A DNA stretch of 13,607 bases from Saccoglossus kowalevskii (GCF_000003605.2 NW_003124893.1:747721-761327); one strand, 5' to 3'. Shown: positions 1-8,047, numbered from the stretch's first letter. Program-made: numbers and translations. Notes: generated from the sequence alone by a model not told the origin.

Positions 1-290
1 CTGAAGTATGTGGGCACTTATCCTCAGTTTAGTCATAGATGATCTGTGGACGGGGTTTTTAATAATTTCAAGGTATTTTTCAAGTGCAAAATCAGTTTTC
101 AGCTGTCTGTAGGTACGAAGTTTATTTTTGTGATTAGTGCTTTTATTGTCATTATGCATTGTTTCTGTGCAGTGTTTCTCAAACATATTTTTTAGTTTTT
201 TTTGTAGCTAATGGGATAATACTGTTTTTTTCGCAAACATCACTAATTTCTAAAAGGTTCAGTAATTTTTTTATGCCTGTGGTCCAATTA
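1..290 (-). pseudogene. LINE-like retrotransposon ORF, C-terminal relic
   Basis: Read on the minus strand, about 288-205 gives NWTTGIKKLLNLLEISDVCE. A frame change near 190-205, at an A-rich run, follows. The reading then continues to position 1 with KLRTYRQLKTDF, ALEKYLEIIKNP and TKLRISAHILQ. This arrangement (a W..xIKxLL block, then LRTYxxxKTxF, then LRxSAHxLQ) is typical of the region C-terminal to the reverse transcriptase in jockey/CR1-like non-LTR retrotransposons of invertebrates and fish. That assignment rests on my recall of the family. The copy is broken by the frameshift, continues off the left edge, and is cut on its 5' side by the inverted repeat that starts near 291. It is a dead relic, and no reverse transcriptase motif lies in the window. 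Confidence 0.55.
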
Positions 291-801
291 CTGACGTGTA
301 AGAAATAGACAAGGGATGAAGGCTCCGGCGAGCTCATATTTTTTAAACTTGGAAAAACAGACGAACAGAATGAAAAATAAAATCTATAAAAAATACCAGG
401 TTGAAGAATATTAGTTGCTCTTTTAAATTTCGTCAAAGCCTTACCTATATCTGCAGAATAAATCAAGAAAACTACGTTGGCCCGAACGTACGGCACAGTT
501 GGAGGCGTAGCCTGTTCAGCATTTGTCAACAACCAATCACAAGACTGGTTACGAACCATATGTGCCGTGCGTTCGGGTAAACCGTTAATTATTCATAAAT
601 GGAGTCCATTTGTGTAGTTTTCTTGATTTATTCTGCAGATATAGGTAAAATATAGGAAAGACTTTGGCGAAATTTGAAAGAGCAACTAATATTCTTCAAC
701 CTGGTATTTGTTATAGATTTTATTTTTCATTCTGTTTTTTCCAGTTTAAAAAATATGAGCTCCCTGGAGCCTTCATCCCTTGTCTATTTTTACACTAGTC
801 A
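291..801. repeat. Long inverted repeat (foldback), arms 291-499 and 561-801
   Basis: The left arm (about 291-499) is found again, reverse-complemented, at about 561-801. Matching landmarks include AATAGACAAGGGATGAAGGC at 304-323 against its complement near 769-788, CTGCAGAATAAATCAAGAAA with its complement near 620-639, and CCCGAACGTACGGCACA at 481-497 against 561-577 (16 of 17). The arms differ by small indels (about 8 and 11 nt) and by about 30-40 extra nt in the right arm near the loop. The loop is 498-560. A transcript would fold into a stem of roughly 200 bp. It could be a foldback or MITE-type transposon or a local inverted duplication. I see no clear target-site duplication. It directly abuts the LINE relic at 1-290. 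Confidence 0.85.
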
Positions 802-894
802 CCAGCCGATACCCACCCCGCTCATAGGGAGTGCGTACAGTTGATCATAGTTCCTGGGCTCCCTGTGAAACAACCTTAAAAATCCCACCGTGAC

Positions 895-1190
895 CTATAC
901 CGAGTGTCGGTAGCAGCCCATATCACATATTATAATAACACTAACAACATATCGAATACCAGTTACAGTATCTCGACAATAGCTGGTAGCAACACACATC
1001 ACCTATTCTAGCAATGGTAACAACCAATACATCACGTACTCCAATCCACCCATCAAATTCCACCTATTCCAAATGTCGGCAGCAAACCATATCACCAACA
1101 ACAATAACGGTAAACAACCCATCAACTACCACATATAACGAATGTGGGTATCAACCCATGTCACCAACCTAAATAATAGTAGTCTATCTA
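895..1190. repeat. Degenerate tandem repeat, about 69-93 bp period
   Basis: Four imperfect copies of a block resembling TGTCGGTAGCAACCCATATC are anchored near 911, 987, 1080 and 1149, at spacings of 76, 93 and 69 bp. Each is followed by CA-rich text with AACAATAAC or AACAACCCATCA-like words. The irregular spacing and divergence indicate an old decayed array. I see no coding potential on either strand. Confidence 0.4.
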
Positions 1191-1627
1191 ATATCTTCTA
1201 CTAGTATCCCGAATAAAAAAAAACCTATTCGAACATTAACCGCAATGTCTCATATAACTTGTTGCTTTTACTGACTCGTCACGATTGTGTCGGGAGTACA
1301 CATGATTACTCGTACTTCGTAACACTCCGACATTCAATGTAATACTTTCGGTAAATTATACTATGATTTTACGTACTGAAATGTATTGATTGTTTTGTAC
1401 AGGATTACTTTTTCCCCGATTTGTAGAAATCTGAAAAACGCGTTTCATAACTTGTCCCTTTATTTAGTTTCATGTCGTATCCAAGATGGCGGCATAAACG
1501 TCATTTTGACATCACTGAAGCACGCCGTCACTAGAGGGCGAGATTTGAAGGAATAGTGGATCGTAGTTTTGATAAACTAGATGACTGGTCGTATTATGTT
1601 TCTAATGTTGCGTGTTATTGTTTACAG
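1191..1627 (+). other. Upstream/intronic stretch before the first recognisable channel exon
   Basis: No ankyrin repeat or other recognisable exon is visible here. The stretch ends in a plausible splice acceptor (TTATTGTTTACAG, 1615-1627). A frame stays open from 1556 into exon 1628, but its residues do not resemble TRPA pre-S1 sequence and it lacks an ATG. It is therefore most likely intron. Candidate YY1-like and CTCF-like sites lie at 1483-1542. Confidence 0.5.
1483..1542 (+). promoter_or_regulatory. YY1-like and CTCF-like motif pair
   Basis: AAGATGGCGGC at 1483-1493 matches the consensus YY1 site exactly. CACTAGAGGGCGAG near 1529-1542 fits the core of the CTCF consensus (CCASYAGRKGGC) in nearly every position. 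An ACGTCA half-site (1498-1503) lies between them. In animals this combination often marks promoters or insulators. Here it sits about 90-140 bp upstream of the first recognisable channel exon, so it could mark an internal promoter or boundary. These are motif matches only; function is inferred. Confidence 0.35.
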
Positions 1628-1711
1628 GTAGTTTACGACTATCACTTCGTCTTTCCAAATCCAGATGACAATTTAAAAAAGAAACCGAAGCAAAGGTGGA
1701 GTGCGCTCAAG
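1628..1711 (+). CDS. TRPA-like exon a: pre-S1 linker
   Basis: 84 nt, 28 codons, phase 0 to 0. The acceptor is TTTACAG and the donor is AAG|GTGACA. It encodes VVYDYHFVFPNPD and ends PKQRWSALK. This aligns with the human TRPA1 stretch just after Cys641 (YIEYNF ... LTALN). It is the weakest exon, because the segment varies and the donor is not ideal. It joins in frame to the next exon to recreate the SALK-TMV junction, which parallels TALNAMV in human. Confidence 0.8.
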
Positions 1712-3843
1712 GTGACAATATACAATGTCTGTTTGACGATATTAAATGTTGTTCTTCTTCACCATGTTTAGTATTATCACATTGTATAATCAAAGACAAT
1801 AGAAAATTTAATGTCTTTGGTATAATTGAGGCAGACCATAATGTCCTAGCAGAGTCTACTAGATTGTTACTGTGAATGTTATATGATAGGCCCATATGTG
1901 TAGCAGAATGTGTTCACTTTTTTTCGAGACACCTGACGCTACTACGTTTCTGTATGCCTTGAGGGCCGAATACCGTTCTCTCGGCTGATTTTGTATAGTG
2001 TTTGACTGTATGTTGTGGCTGACATTTGTGTGTTTTATTTATTTCAACTTCCTTAATGGACTAGGAAAATAGATGTCGATCGGGCATTGCAGTATTTCTA
2101 AGTTGATAATGTTTTGCATATTTTTCAGACAATGGTTAATCACGGCAGAGAATCGTTGTTATCGCACGAACTTGCACAAAAACTGATACGGAGGAAATGG
2201 TAATACTGTCAGAATATTTTTAAATGTGAATATCATATATAACCAAGCATTTAAAGAGTTTACCAACATACTTTTCGATCGCCTACAACCAGTGTAGATT
2301 GCTAGGAATTATAAATGTGATAATATAGTTACTGTATGTGATCTATAACAATCGCTGTGCTAAACGTTTCAGGCAGTGACCCTTCTAGAATCTTTCGGTT
2401 GGTGTCGTTTATTCCGTTTCATGTTCGACTTCTGTTTCATATTGCAGGACGAATTTTGCGTTCCCCTTTCTCATTGCCGACTTTATATGTTATTTGTTGT
2501 TTTTGATATTACTTACTCTATATGCCAATCTTAATGGTCATATCAATACATGGATTCTAGATGAAAGGGGATGTCCGGCAAATGACACAGAGTATTATGA
2601 CATGGTAAGGCTACACGTGGCGTGCCAACCACTGCAAAGCATACCCACATCTTACGTACGGAATTACTGGTACCAGACGATACCTGGATTATGGTTGTTG
2701 TCAGTGCATACATATTCGAAAAAGTGTGTGTATCAGTCATATTCAATGTTCCCCTCATGTGTACGGATCGTTTAAATACAAACCCACCATGATTCTTTCA
2801 CGTTAGGAATTCCTGTTTTTTTTTTTCACCTGGAAAATTACCAATGAGCGTGTTTTTAACATACCATGTCGCTTGCTCGTTAAAGGGAGGTGGTCGTCGC
2901 GCCGCCTCTTGTTTGATATAGGACTACCAGCGACGTACACAAAGTGTAAAATACATTGTTTGTCTACTTGAATTTCGAGCACGCGCTGCACGACGAACGC
3001 CGCCCTTTAACTTTTCGCCTGTATCTGGATTTTTGCTATATTAAATTTTTCAACATTTGTGGATGTCGTGTAGTAGCTGATTACGATTAGGGAAAAAAGT
3101 CCTATAATTGAGTGTTATAAATCACCACTCTCAGAATTAGAGATATTATGACATCATAAATAGTTTTACGTTACCGCACCACAATATCCACAGCTTCATA
3201 TTGGATTCAGCGAAGGGTCTCGACGCGAATCAGCCTCGCCTCGCCAATTATCTTGCCATAAAACCTTTCTAATCTAATATGGCGATGTGCCGGGTTCATT
3301 ATCGTTTAAATAATAGACCAAGAACGGGGTGTGCGCAACCGATCGAGACGCAGCCTAGCGAAAAAATCTGAATATTATAGCAAATATGCACAATGTCCCC
3401 AGAAGTCGCTATTATGTCGTTTACGCGTAAAGCGTAACACGGACGGCTGCGTCCCGCCCTGTCCCAATCCCGTTATCACATAATATTGTCGTCTTTTTCT
3501 CTGCAATCATATCATACCAGCTACAACTGCATAGTCTGTCTTATACTATACATGGTTAATGTCTATGATGGGCATTATCAATTAATCAATGCGATACACG
3601 GCAAGTTTCCACATAACATGACGTCATTGTACCAAACTGATTTGTATTCTTTATTGTTGTTTTACAGGATGGCAAACCAGTAGCCCAGACAGATTTCCTA
3701 ACATTGGTGCAACTTTGTATTTTCATCTACTGTTTATTCCAACTCGTGAAAGAAATAATTGAAATACACAACATGGTAAATTGTTTGTTTCATATATATT
3801 GCTGTTTGAGAATCTAGTATATATATAATATATATATTATTAC

Positions 3844-3911
<68 letters not shown>

Positions 3912-6900
3912 CGACTCCCCCGCTTTAAGGTGAAATATGATACACATGATTTGTCCTAGCTTTTGATTTTTTATCAAATTAAAGGGGAACCTTCCAAGCC
4001 CAGGGATTGTACCAAAGAATCATGTGACAATATTGTTTATGTTATTTACAAAGTTGATCTATTTTTTGTTATCCATTGTAATTTTAATCCAGAAAGTAAA
4101 TTTGGTGTGAGATTAGGCTTATCTGGAAGTGCCCTTAAACTCAATCTCCCGACAGAAACACTTCGCGTTTAGTCCACGCATCTATGGCTGTCGACTTTTT
4201 ACCCCTCTCCGACGATTACTGGAATGATACTCCTTAAACCGTGGTTCTCGACATTTTTCGGCTTTCCGACGATTATCGGATTAGTTATTTATGCTGGATT
4301 TTTTTTTTACTTTTGCTAATCCACGGATATTCGTAGTGATTTCTTTCAGAACAATGCAAAAAAAGCAACATCAGGTTCACAAATACTGCAGGTAATCACA
4401 TGAGATAAACAATACATGGACGACGGTAACGCATCGCGTGGGTGGCCAGTTACAGTAACACCGGTGTTTCTTTATTCAGTTTTCCTAGTGATTTCATGGT
4501 ACATTTTAATGGGCTATTAAAGGCCGTGTAATTTCTACTGATATCGATGTTGTTTCAATAGACGCACAAATGCCACTGAGATCTCGTTCAGAGCGAGACT
4601 TGTTTTGGCTCCACAAATAGTGTTGCTGAAGACCTAAAAACGAGTGTCAGTGCAGTGCGTGCACGTGTTGCGTTCGATTATGCAAATTTCTCACTGACAG
4701 CGCCTGGCGGCAAACTAGCGATATTTACAAAGTACAACAATAAAATACAATAAATAATACAATGAGTACAATAAAGAAAATTAAGTTAACTGAGTTAAGT
4801 TACATTTTTTCAAACAAAACATTTACTTTTTTCAGGAATGGGAATATTTTAAAAGTTTCAAGAACTACACTGATTGGTGTTTATACTTCACTGCTGCCAT
4901 ATTTGCCCTTCCACCAGGCCAGAAACCATGCGATTGGCAATGGCGTAATGGTACCATTGCCGTATTTCTAGCCTGGATGAATTTTATACTGTACATTGGA
5001 ACGTAAGTAACTCACAACATGCATGAATTCATGTACAATTTTACCCAGCATTCGGATCCATTAATTTCTGAGCAAATTGTTAGGATGTTTGAAAAAACAA
5101 GTTGGGGCACGACATTATATTTTGAGGAGATTTCAATTATAGATACTCAAATGTTTTCGTGCGTACTAATCATCAGTCTACATATTTTGTGTGATTAACA
5201 AGGTGTTTATTCTCTACTATGAATCTGTGTTAAAACAAAATTCAATACAAAAAACAATGCTTCATCGTTGAATATATGAATATTTTATGTATATGCTAAA
5301 CATTGACTTGTTATTGTTACTGAAATATGATATGTGCTTAGCTTAAAGGGTGTATATTTCTCTAAATCATATTCATATCTTTGCGTAGGTTTGACATGTT
5401 TGGAATCTACGTTCTGATGTTTTTCTCAGTTTTGAAGTCGTTCACGAAAGTAAGATTTACTTTTAATTCTTTTCGAATCTGTTGAGTATTCGTTATGAAC
5501 ATTAATAATTATCAACATATATCTGAATATTGTTATGTTTCCACACACATTATCATAATTATTTTGCAGGTTATCGTTGTGTTCATTTTATTCGTCTGTG
5601 CATTCGGGTCTTCATTCTTCATAATGATGTCACGTTTAGTAAGTATACGCTTTTTCGCAACATGTGATACTATTAAAAATAGTTCATCTATTTAAACAAT
5701 TGTGTCCTGGCCATCAATCTATAATAACAAAACACAGCGAAGTGAACAAGTTGACTCAAATAATATATTTCTTGTGTTTCTCCAGGAACAATTTCAAGAT
5801 TTTGGACAGTCTTTACTTAAAGTATGTTTAATGACAATTGGAGAGTTTGATTATGGTGAAATGTTCTATTCTGTAAATCTATATCCATTCTCAGCAACTT
5901 CCCGTATACTATTAGTTATATGCATACTACTTATGCCCATTGTACTCATGAATCTAATGGTAAGTACCTTTCTTGGACATAATTGCAAACACTTCTGTCA
6001 CATGAGATTATCTGATTCTATTGAAATGCAACTCGTGGTAAACTGACATGTGTAAATAATCAATGTATATACCCACGATTCAAATCCATCAACTGTAACT
6101 ACGATTTGTTGGGGTTTTATTCTCTCTACAGATTGGTATCGCTGTTGGTGACATAGAGAAGGTACAGAAGAATGCATATATGGAGAAACTAGAAATGATG
6201 GTACTGACGATTCAATAATATATTCTAACCAATGAATAAATTGTATAAATTCACGCATAATAATAATTATATATAACTTTGAGATGACTGTATTCCCTTT
6301 GAACTTTGTGACTTAAGCTTTGGATACATTGTTAAGCGTTAGCGTAGAAATAATTTTCTCTGTTATTAATTTTGTGTCGCATCGCGAAAACAAAAATACT
6401 GTATTTTTAGGTGAATCTTATTGAAAACATTGAGAAAAATCTACCATTATGGATGAAGAGAAGAGTTTATGTTGCCATGGAAATAGTGACGCCAAATAAA
6501 AAAAGAAAGAAAAGAGGCCCGAAGGTATTAATTAGGTTTGAAAACCTTATTCACTGTCATTGCAATTTCATATTCAGATACCAGTATATCAATGTTGTGC
6601 AGGACGACTATTGTATAATTACCAATACATATATCAATAAACTGGTATTTGACATCAGCCATATTAATTTACACATAATTTATTGCCACAGATACGACGC
6701 CCACTCTACAGTAGTAGCAGATCCAGAATGAATTCCAAATTCAAGAGTGAAGCCGAGAACGAGAAAATGAAATCTAACGAACGATATGATAAATTACGAG
6801 AGGGGCTAGTTAAACTGGATAATAGGTATGACGTCATCTGCTATATGTAAAAGCTCGTGGAAATTATTCGAATCTTCAAACTATATCTATATCATCAACT

Positions 6901-7003
6901 GTAATTCTCTTTCAGACAAAAAACGATATCGATGCTGTTGGAACAACAGAATGAACTGTTAGGAAAAATGAGTGAGAAAATGGGAATTAGTGCTGATGAA
7001 TGA
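1628..7003 (+). CDS. TRPA-family (TRPA1-like) cation channel, 3' part, 13 exons
   Basis: This is a plasma-membrane tetrameric non-selective cation channel of the TRPA family, whose members sense noxious chemicals or temperature. Splicing thirteen exons with GT-AG borders and consistent phases (all joins phase 0 except three phase 2: exons 2-3, 6-7 and 12-13) gives 445 residues and a TGA. In residue order: end of the pre-S1 linker (1-52), S1 (about 55-77), S2 (114-131), S3 (166-180), S4 (about 193-212), S5 (about 222-250), pore helix and filter TIGEFDY (270-276), and S6 ending PIVLMNLMIGIAVGD. The TRP-like domain carries KNLPLWMKRRV, and a charged coiled coil (about 395-438) ends the protein. 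These match human TRPA1 block by block. The filter has Glu where human has Asp915. Ala44 replaces the Cys equivalent to human Cys665. The ankyrin repeats and the Cys621/641 region lie upstream and are not in the window. Family assignment is firm. The exact paralogue (TRPA1 or another TRPA) is not. Confidence 0.93.
2129..2199 (+). CDS. TRPA-like exon b: pre-S1 helix
   Basis: 71 nt, phase 0 in and 2 out. The acceptor is TTTTTCAG and the donor is GTAATA. It encodes TMVNHGRESLLSHELAQKL followed by IRRKW, with the Trp codon split over the intron. It corresponds to human AMVQNNRIELLNHPVCKEYLLMKW. The human Cys665 position is Ala here. Confidence 0.9.
2448..2604 (+). CDS. TRPA-like exon c: S1 and S1-S2 extracellular loop
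   Basis: 157 nt, phase 2 in and 0 out. The acceptor is ATATTGCAG and the donor is ATG|GTAAGG. It encodes S1 (FPFLIADFICYLLFLILL) and the start of the extracellular loop, with one N-glycosylation sequon (NDT, residues 97-99) and a Cys at 94. Confidence 0.92.
2605..3667 (+). other. Long intron between channel exons c and d
   Basis: This 1063-nt intron holds the MITE-like element (2879-3011), a T12 run near 2815-2826, a CpG-richer stretch (about 3190-3480) without recognisable genes, and a perfect CRE palindrome TGACGTCA at 3619-3626. I see no additional exon that would fit the channel alignment: the S1-S2 loop is continuous across the join. Confidence 0.7.
2879..3011. mobile_element. 133-bp MITE-like element with TTAA ends
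   Basis: The left end GTTAAAGGGAGGTGGTCGTC (2879-2898, similarity continuing to 2905) is inverted at the right end (2985-3011, ending CGCCGCCCTTTAAC). Terminal similarity covers about 27 bp with a few mismatches. Read as TTAA-AGGG...CCCT-TTAA, it has the TTAA target-site duplication typical of piggyBac and Kolobok DNA transposons. At 133 bp without an ORF it must be non-autonomous. It sits in the intron between channel exons c and d, in plus-strand sequence noticeably richer in CpG than its surroundings. Confidence 0.6.
3668..3775 (+). CDS. TRPA-like exon d: S2
   Basis: 108 nt, 36 codons, phase 0 to 0. The acceptor is TTGTTTTACAG and the donor is ATG|GTAAAT. It encodes the end of the S1-S2 loop (DGKPVAQT) and S2 (DFLTLVQLCIFIYCLFQLV), then KEIIEIHNM, which is the start of the intracellular S2-S3 linker. 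Confidence 0.92.
3817..3909. repeat. (AT)n microsatellite
   Basis: An interrupted TATA run is followed by an uninterrupted (TA)n tract of about 50 bp, inside the intron after the S2 exon. It is likely to vary in length between individuals. No function is suggested. Confidence 0.95.
4191..4280. repeat. Short imperfect direct repeat, 57-bp spacing
   Basis: Two 33-nt copies (4191-4223 and 4248-4280) share TCGAC, a T run, TCCGACGATTA and GGA. They lie in the intron between exons d and e. This is probably a local duplication. Confidence 0.55.
4350..4391 (+). CDS. TRPA-like exon e: 42-nt microexon in the S2-S3 linker
   Basis: A good acceptor (TTTCTTTCAG) and donor (CAG|GTAATC) bracket exactly 14 codons, NNAKKATSGSQILQ, phase 0 to 0. 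Human TRPA1 has no counterpart. Without this exon the linker from KE to YF is 14 residues in both proteins. The exon is therefore probably a lineage-specific or alternatively spliced cassette on the cytoplasmic side. It is short, so the call rests on its splice sites, its phase and its location. Confidence 0.7.
4392..4835 (+). other. Intron between channel exons e and f
   Basis: 444 nt without coding signal. It contains an E-box CACGTG (near 4661) and an octamer ATGCAAAT (near 4680) within about 25 bp. This is a possible regulatory cluster but could easily be chance. The intron ends in a T-rich acceptor tract (TTTACTTTTTTCAG). Confidence 0.6.
4836..5002 (+). CDS. TRPA-like exon f: S3 and S4
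   Basis: 167 nt, phase 0 in and 2 out. The acceptor is TTTTTTCAG and the donor is a perfect AC|GTAAGT. It encodes EWEYFKSFKNYTDWCLYF (linker into S3), then CDWQWRNGTIAVFLAWMNF and ILYIG (S4). The WQW..G.IAV..AWMNFxLY block is diagnostic of TRPA1-type channels. An NGT sequon is present but lies close to the membrane. Confidence 0.94.
5003..5388 (+). other. Intron between channel exons f and g
   Basis: 386 nt, AT-rich, without exon or repeat that I can recognise. The acceptor TTGCGTAG is less common than CAG but gives a perfect in-frame join. Confidence 0.7.
5389..5449 (+). CDS. TRPA-like exon g: S4-S5 linker and start of S5
   Basis: 61 nt, phase 2 in and 0 out. The donor is AAA|GTAAGA. It encodes FDMFGIYVLMFFSVLKSFTK, aligning with human FENCGIFIVMLEVILKTLLR. 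This is the cytoplasmic linker that couples the sensor-like domain to the pore. Confidence 0.92.
5570..5638 (+). CDS. TRPA-like exon h: S5
   Basis: 69 nt, 23 codons, phase 0 to 0. The acceptor is ATTTTGCAG and the donor is TTA|GTAAGT. It encodes VIVVFILFVCAFGSSFFIMM and SRL, matching human S5 (VVFIFLLLAFGLSFYILL). Confidence 0.94.
5786..5959 (+). CDS. TRPA-like exon i: pore loop and S6
   Basis: 174 nt, 58 codons, phase 0 to 0. The acceptor is TTTCTCCAG and the donor is ATG|GTAAGT. It holds the pore helix (FGQSLLKVCLMTI), the selectivity filter GEFDY (human GDINY), and S6 ending in MPIVLMNLM (human VPIVLMNLL). The Gly of the filter is kept. The acidic residue is Glu rather than Asp, which may change calcium preference. 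Confidence 0.95.
6132..6200 (+). CDS. TRPA-like exon j: S6 end and TRP-like helix
   Basis: 69 nt, 23 codons, phase 0 to 0. The acceptor is CTCTACAG and the donor is ATG|GTACTG. It encodes IGIAVGDIEKVQKNAYMEKL, almost identical to human IGLAVGDI..VQK. It forms the lower gate and the start of the TRP-like domain. Confidence 0.95.
6411..6524 (+). CDS. TRPA-like exon k: TRP-like domain, basic stretch
   Basis: 114 nt, 38 codons, phase 0 to 0. The acceptor is TATTTTTAG and the donor is AAG|GTATTA. It encodes VNLIENIEKNLPLWMKRRVY and ends PNKKRKKRGPK. The LPLW and PNK motifs are shared with human TRPA1 (KKLPLWFLRK ... YPNK). The KKRKKR run is strongly basic and cytoplasmic. Confidence 0.94.
6692..6825 (+). 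CDS. TRPA-like exon l: C-terminal cytoplasmic domain
   Basis: 134 nt, phase 0 in and 2 out. The acceptor is TTGCCACAG and the donor is AG|GTATGA. It encodes a Ser/Arg-rich start (RRPLYSSSRSR) and the charged lead-in to the coiled coil (KMKSNERYDKLREGLVKLD). It corresponds to the human segment preceding and including the central coiled coil. Confidence 0.9.
6829..6836. promoter_or_regulatory. CRE palindrome TGACGTCA in the last intron
   Basis: A perfect cAMP-response-element palindrome sits 4 nt inside the last channel intron. Further copies occur at 3619-3626, 7035-7042 and 11301-11308. Whether CREB/ATF proteins bind here cannot be told from sequence. Confidence 0.35.
6916..7003 (+). CDS. 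TRPA-like exon m: coiled coil and stop
   Basis: 88 nt including the TGA at 7001-7003. The acceptor is TCTCTTTCAG. It encodes QKTISMLLEQQNELLGKMSE and ends SADE. The LLEQQNELL pattern matches human LLEKQHELI, the tetrameric coiled coil of TRPA1. The protein ends soon after this helix, so it lacks the roughly 40-residue extra tail of the human channel. Confidence 0.93.
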
Positions 7004-7210
7004 AGACCACGTCACGTGACTTGATTGAAACTGATGACGTCACTGTGACATATGCATACAGTTAAATGACCATAATGAATCGCGTGCATGTGACCGATTT
7101 ATCGCATCAACATAGGGCAATGGCTAATAATAACTAAATTTCTGTTATAATAAGGACCAGCAATTAATTTTACTACATAAATAATATCATCAACGCGCCT
7201 TCAAAATACA

Positions 7211-7216
7211 AATAAA
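7211..7216 (+). terminator. Poly(A) signal AATAAA (proximal)
   Basis: This is the first canonical hexamer downstream of the channel stop codon. A T/GT-containing stretch follows. It is a plausible 3' end for the channel mRNA. Confidence 0.5.
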
Positions 7217-7783
7217 TTTATAATGTAATTAATATATATATTAAAGTCCGCTCTTTCAGAAAAGAACGCAATGCATCAACAAACAATAACGATTCTGGAC
7301 AATTATTTGATGCGATATTTCAAATTTGAGCTTGTATTAAGATCACATTTCTTATACCAAGTAATAATCAATATTGCTATTGTTTCAATAATATCTAAAT
7401 ATTCGTTGGACTGACACGTTTTTTTACAAAATGGAGAAGGTTTTGGTTTGACGCATTTGTATAACAACTGTGTGTGATACAATTTATAGTATACAATCTC
7501 GTAATTTCATTAATTTAATTTAATTTAGTGTTTTGTTTAAAACGTTATTGTATTCATAACTATTTAAATTACTTATTTCACTTATTTTGTGAAGCCGAAT
7601 CTAAAGCTTATTTTAAATATGATGGGTATAAGGCACAAAGTTGTCTATGCACAAAAAAGAACTGTTGCATTGTATGCCTTAAAATAATGGAAATATATTC
7701 TTAGTATTTGGGACAGCGTTAAATCTTTTTTTAAATGAAATTTTGTTGGGACGGAATTGTTATTACATATACATGTAATATCT

Positions 7784-7789
7784 AATAAA
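7784..7789 (+). terminator. Poly(A) signal AATAAA (distal)
   Basis: Second canonical hexamer (in CTAATAAATGC), followed within 30 nt by T-rich sequence. It could end a longer channel 3' UTR. Confidence 0.4.
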
Positions 7790-7930
7790 TGCATCATTTT
7801 CTGCATATACAGTTTTATTTTAATATTTTACAAATATGCTGAATAAGAATGAAGTTATAACACTAATAATACGGCTAAATAATTAAAGGCTGCCAATGCG
7901 AGGTTCCATGTTTGTCATTTCATTGCAGAA

Positions 7931-8001
7931 TATGCAAATGGGGGAAGAGTTCACAATGTAATATTAACCACATATAGTAATGCACGCAACACAAGTTTCA
8001 G
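7931..8001 (+). promoter_or_regulatory. Possible core promoter with octamer, TATA-like and initiator-like elements
   Basis: An octamer ATGCAAAT (about 7932-7939), a TATA-like CATATAG (7971-7977) and an initiator-like TTTCAGG centred near 7999 are spaced as in a metazoan core promoter, with about 25-30 nt from TATA to start. They precede the ATG at 8048. The elements are individually weak, so the arrangement is suggestive only. Confidence 0.3.
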
Positions 8002-8047
8002 GCAGATTGGATTCCCGACCTATCGAATACAACATCTCAGTGCAATC

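Larger units (their letters stand above)
7004..7789 (+). other. Channel 3' UTR and downstream AT-rich DNA
   Basis: No ORF of note on either strand. Two AATAAA hexamers mark possible transcript ends: 7211-7216, which would give a 3' UTR of about 230 nt, and 7784-7789, which would give about 800 nt. A CRE palindrome is at 7035-7042, only 32 nt after the stop codon. Confidence 0.6.

Noticed and set aside
179-559. 126-codon minus-strand open frame
   Set aside because: It is a chimera of one arm and the loop of the inverted repeat with the frameshifted LINE relic. It has no coherent protein family across its length.
1556-1627. Upstream extension of the first channel exon (frame open from 1556)
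   Set aside because: The residues do not align with TRPA pre-S1 sequence, there is no ATG, and a plausible acceptor sits at 1626-1627.
3190-3480. CpG-richer block that might be a tRNA or another small RNA
   Set aside because: I could not build a cloverleaf, A/B boxes or a convincing stem. It is left as unexplained intron sequence.
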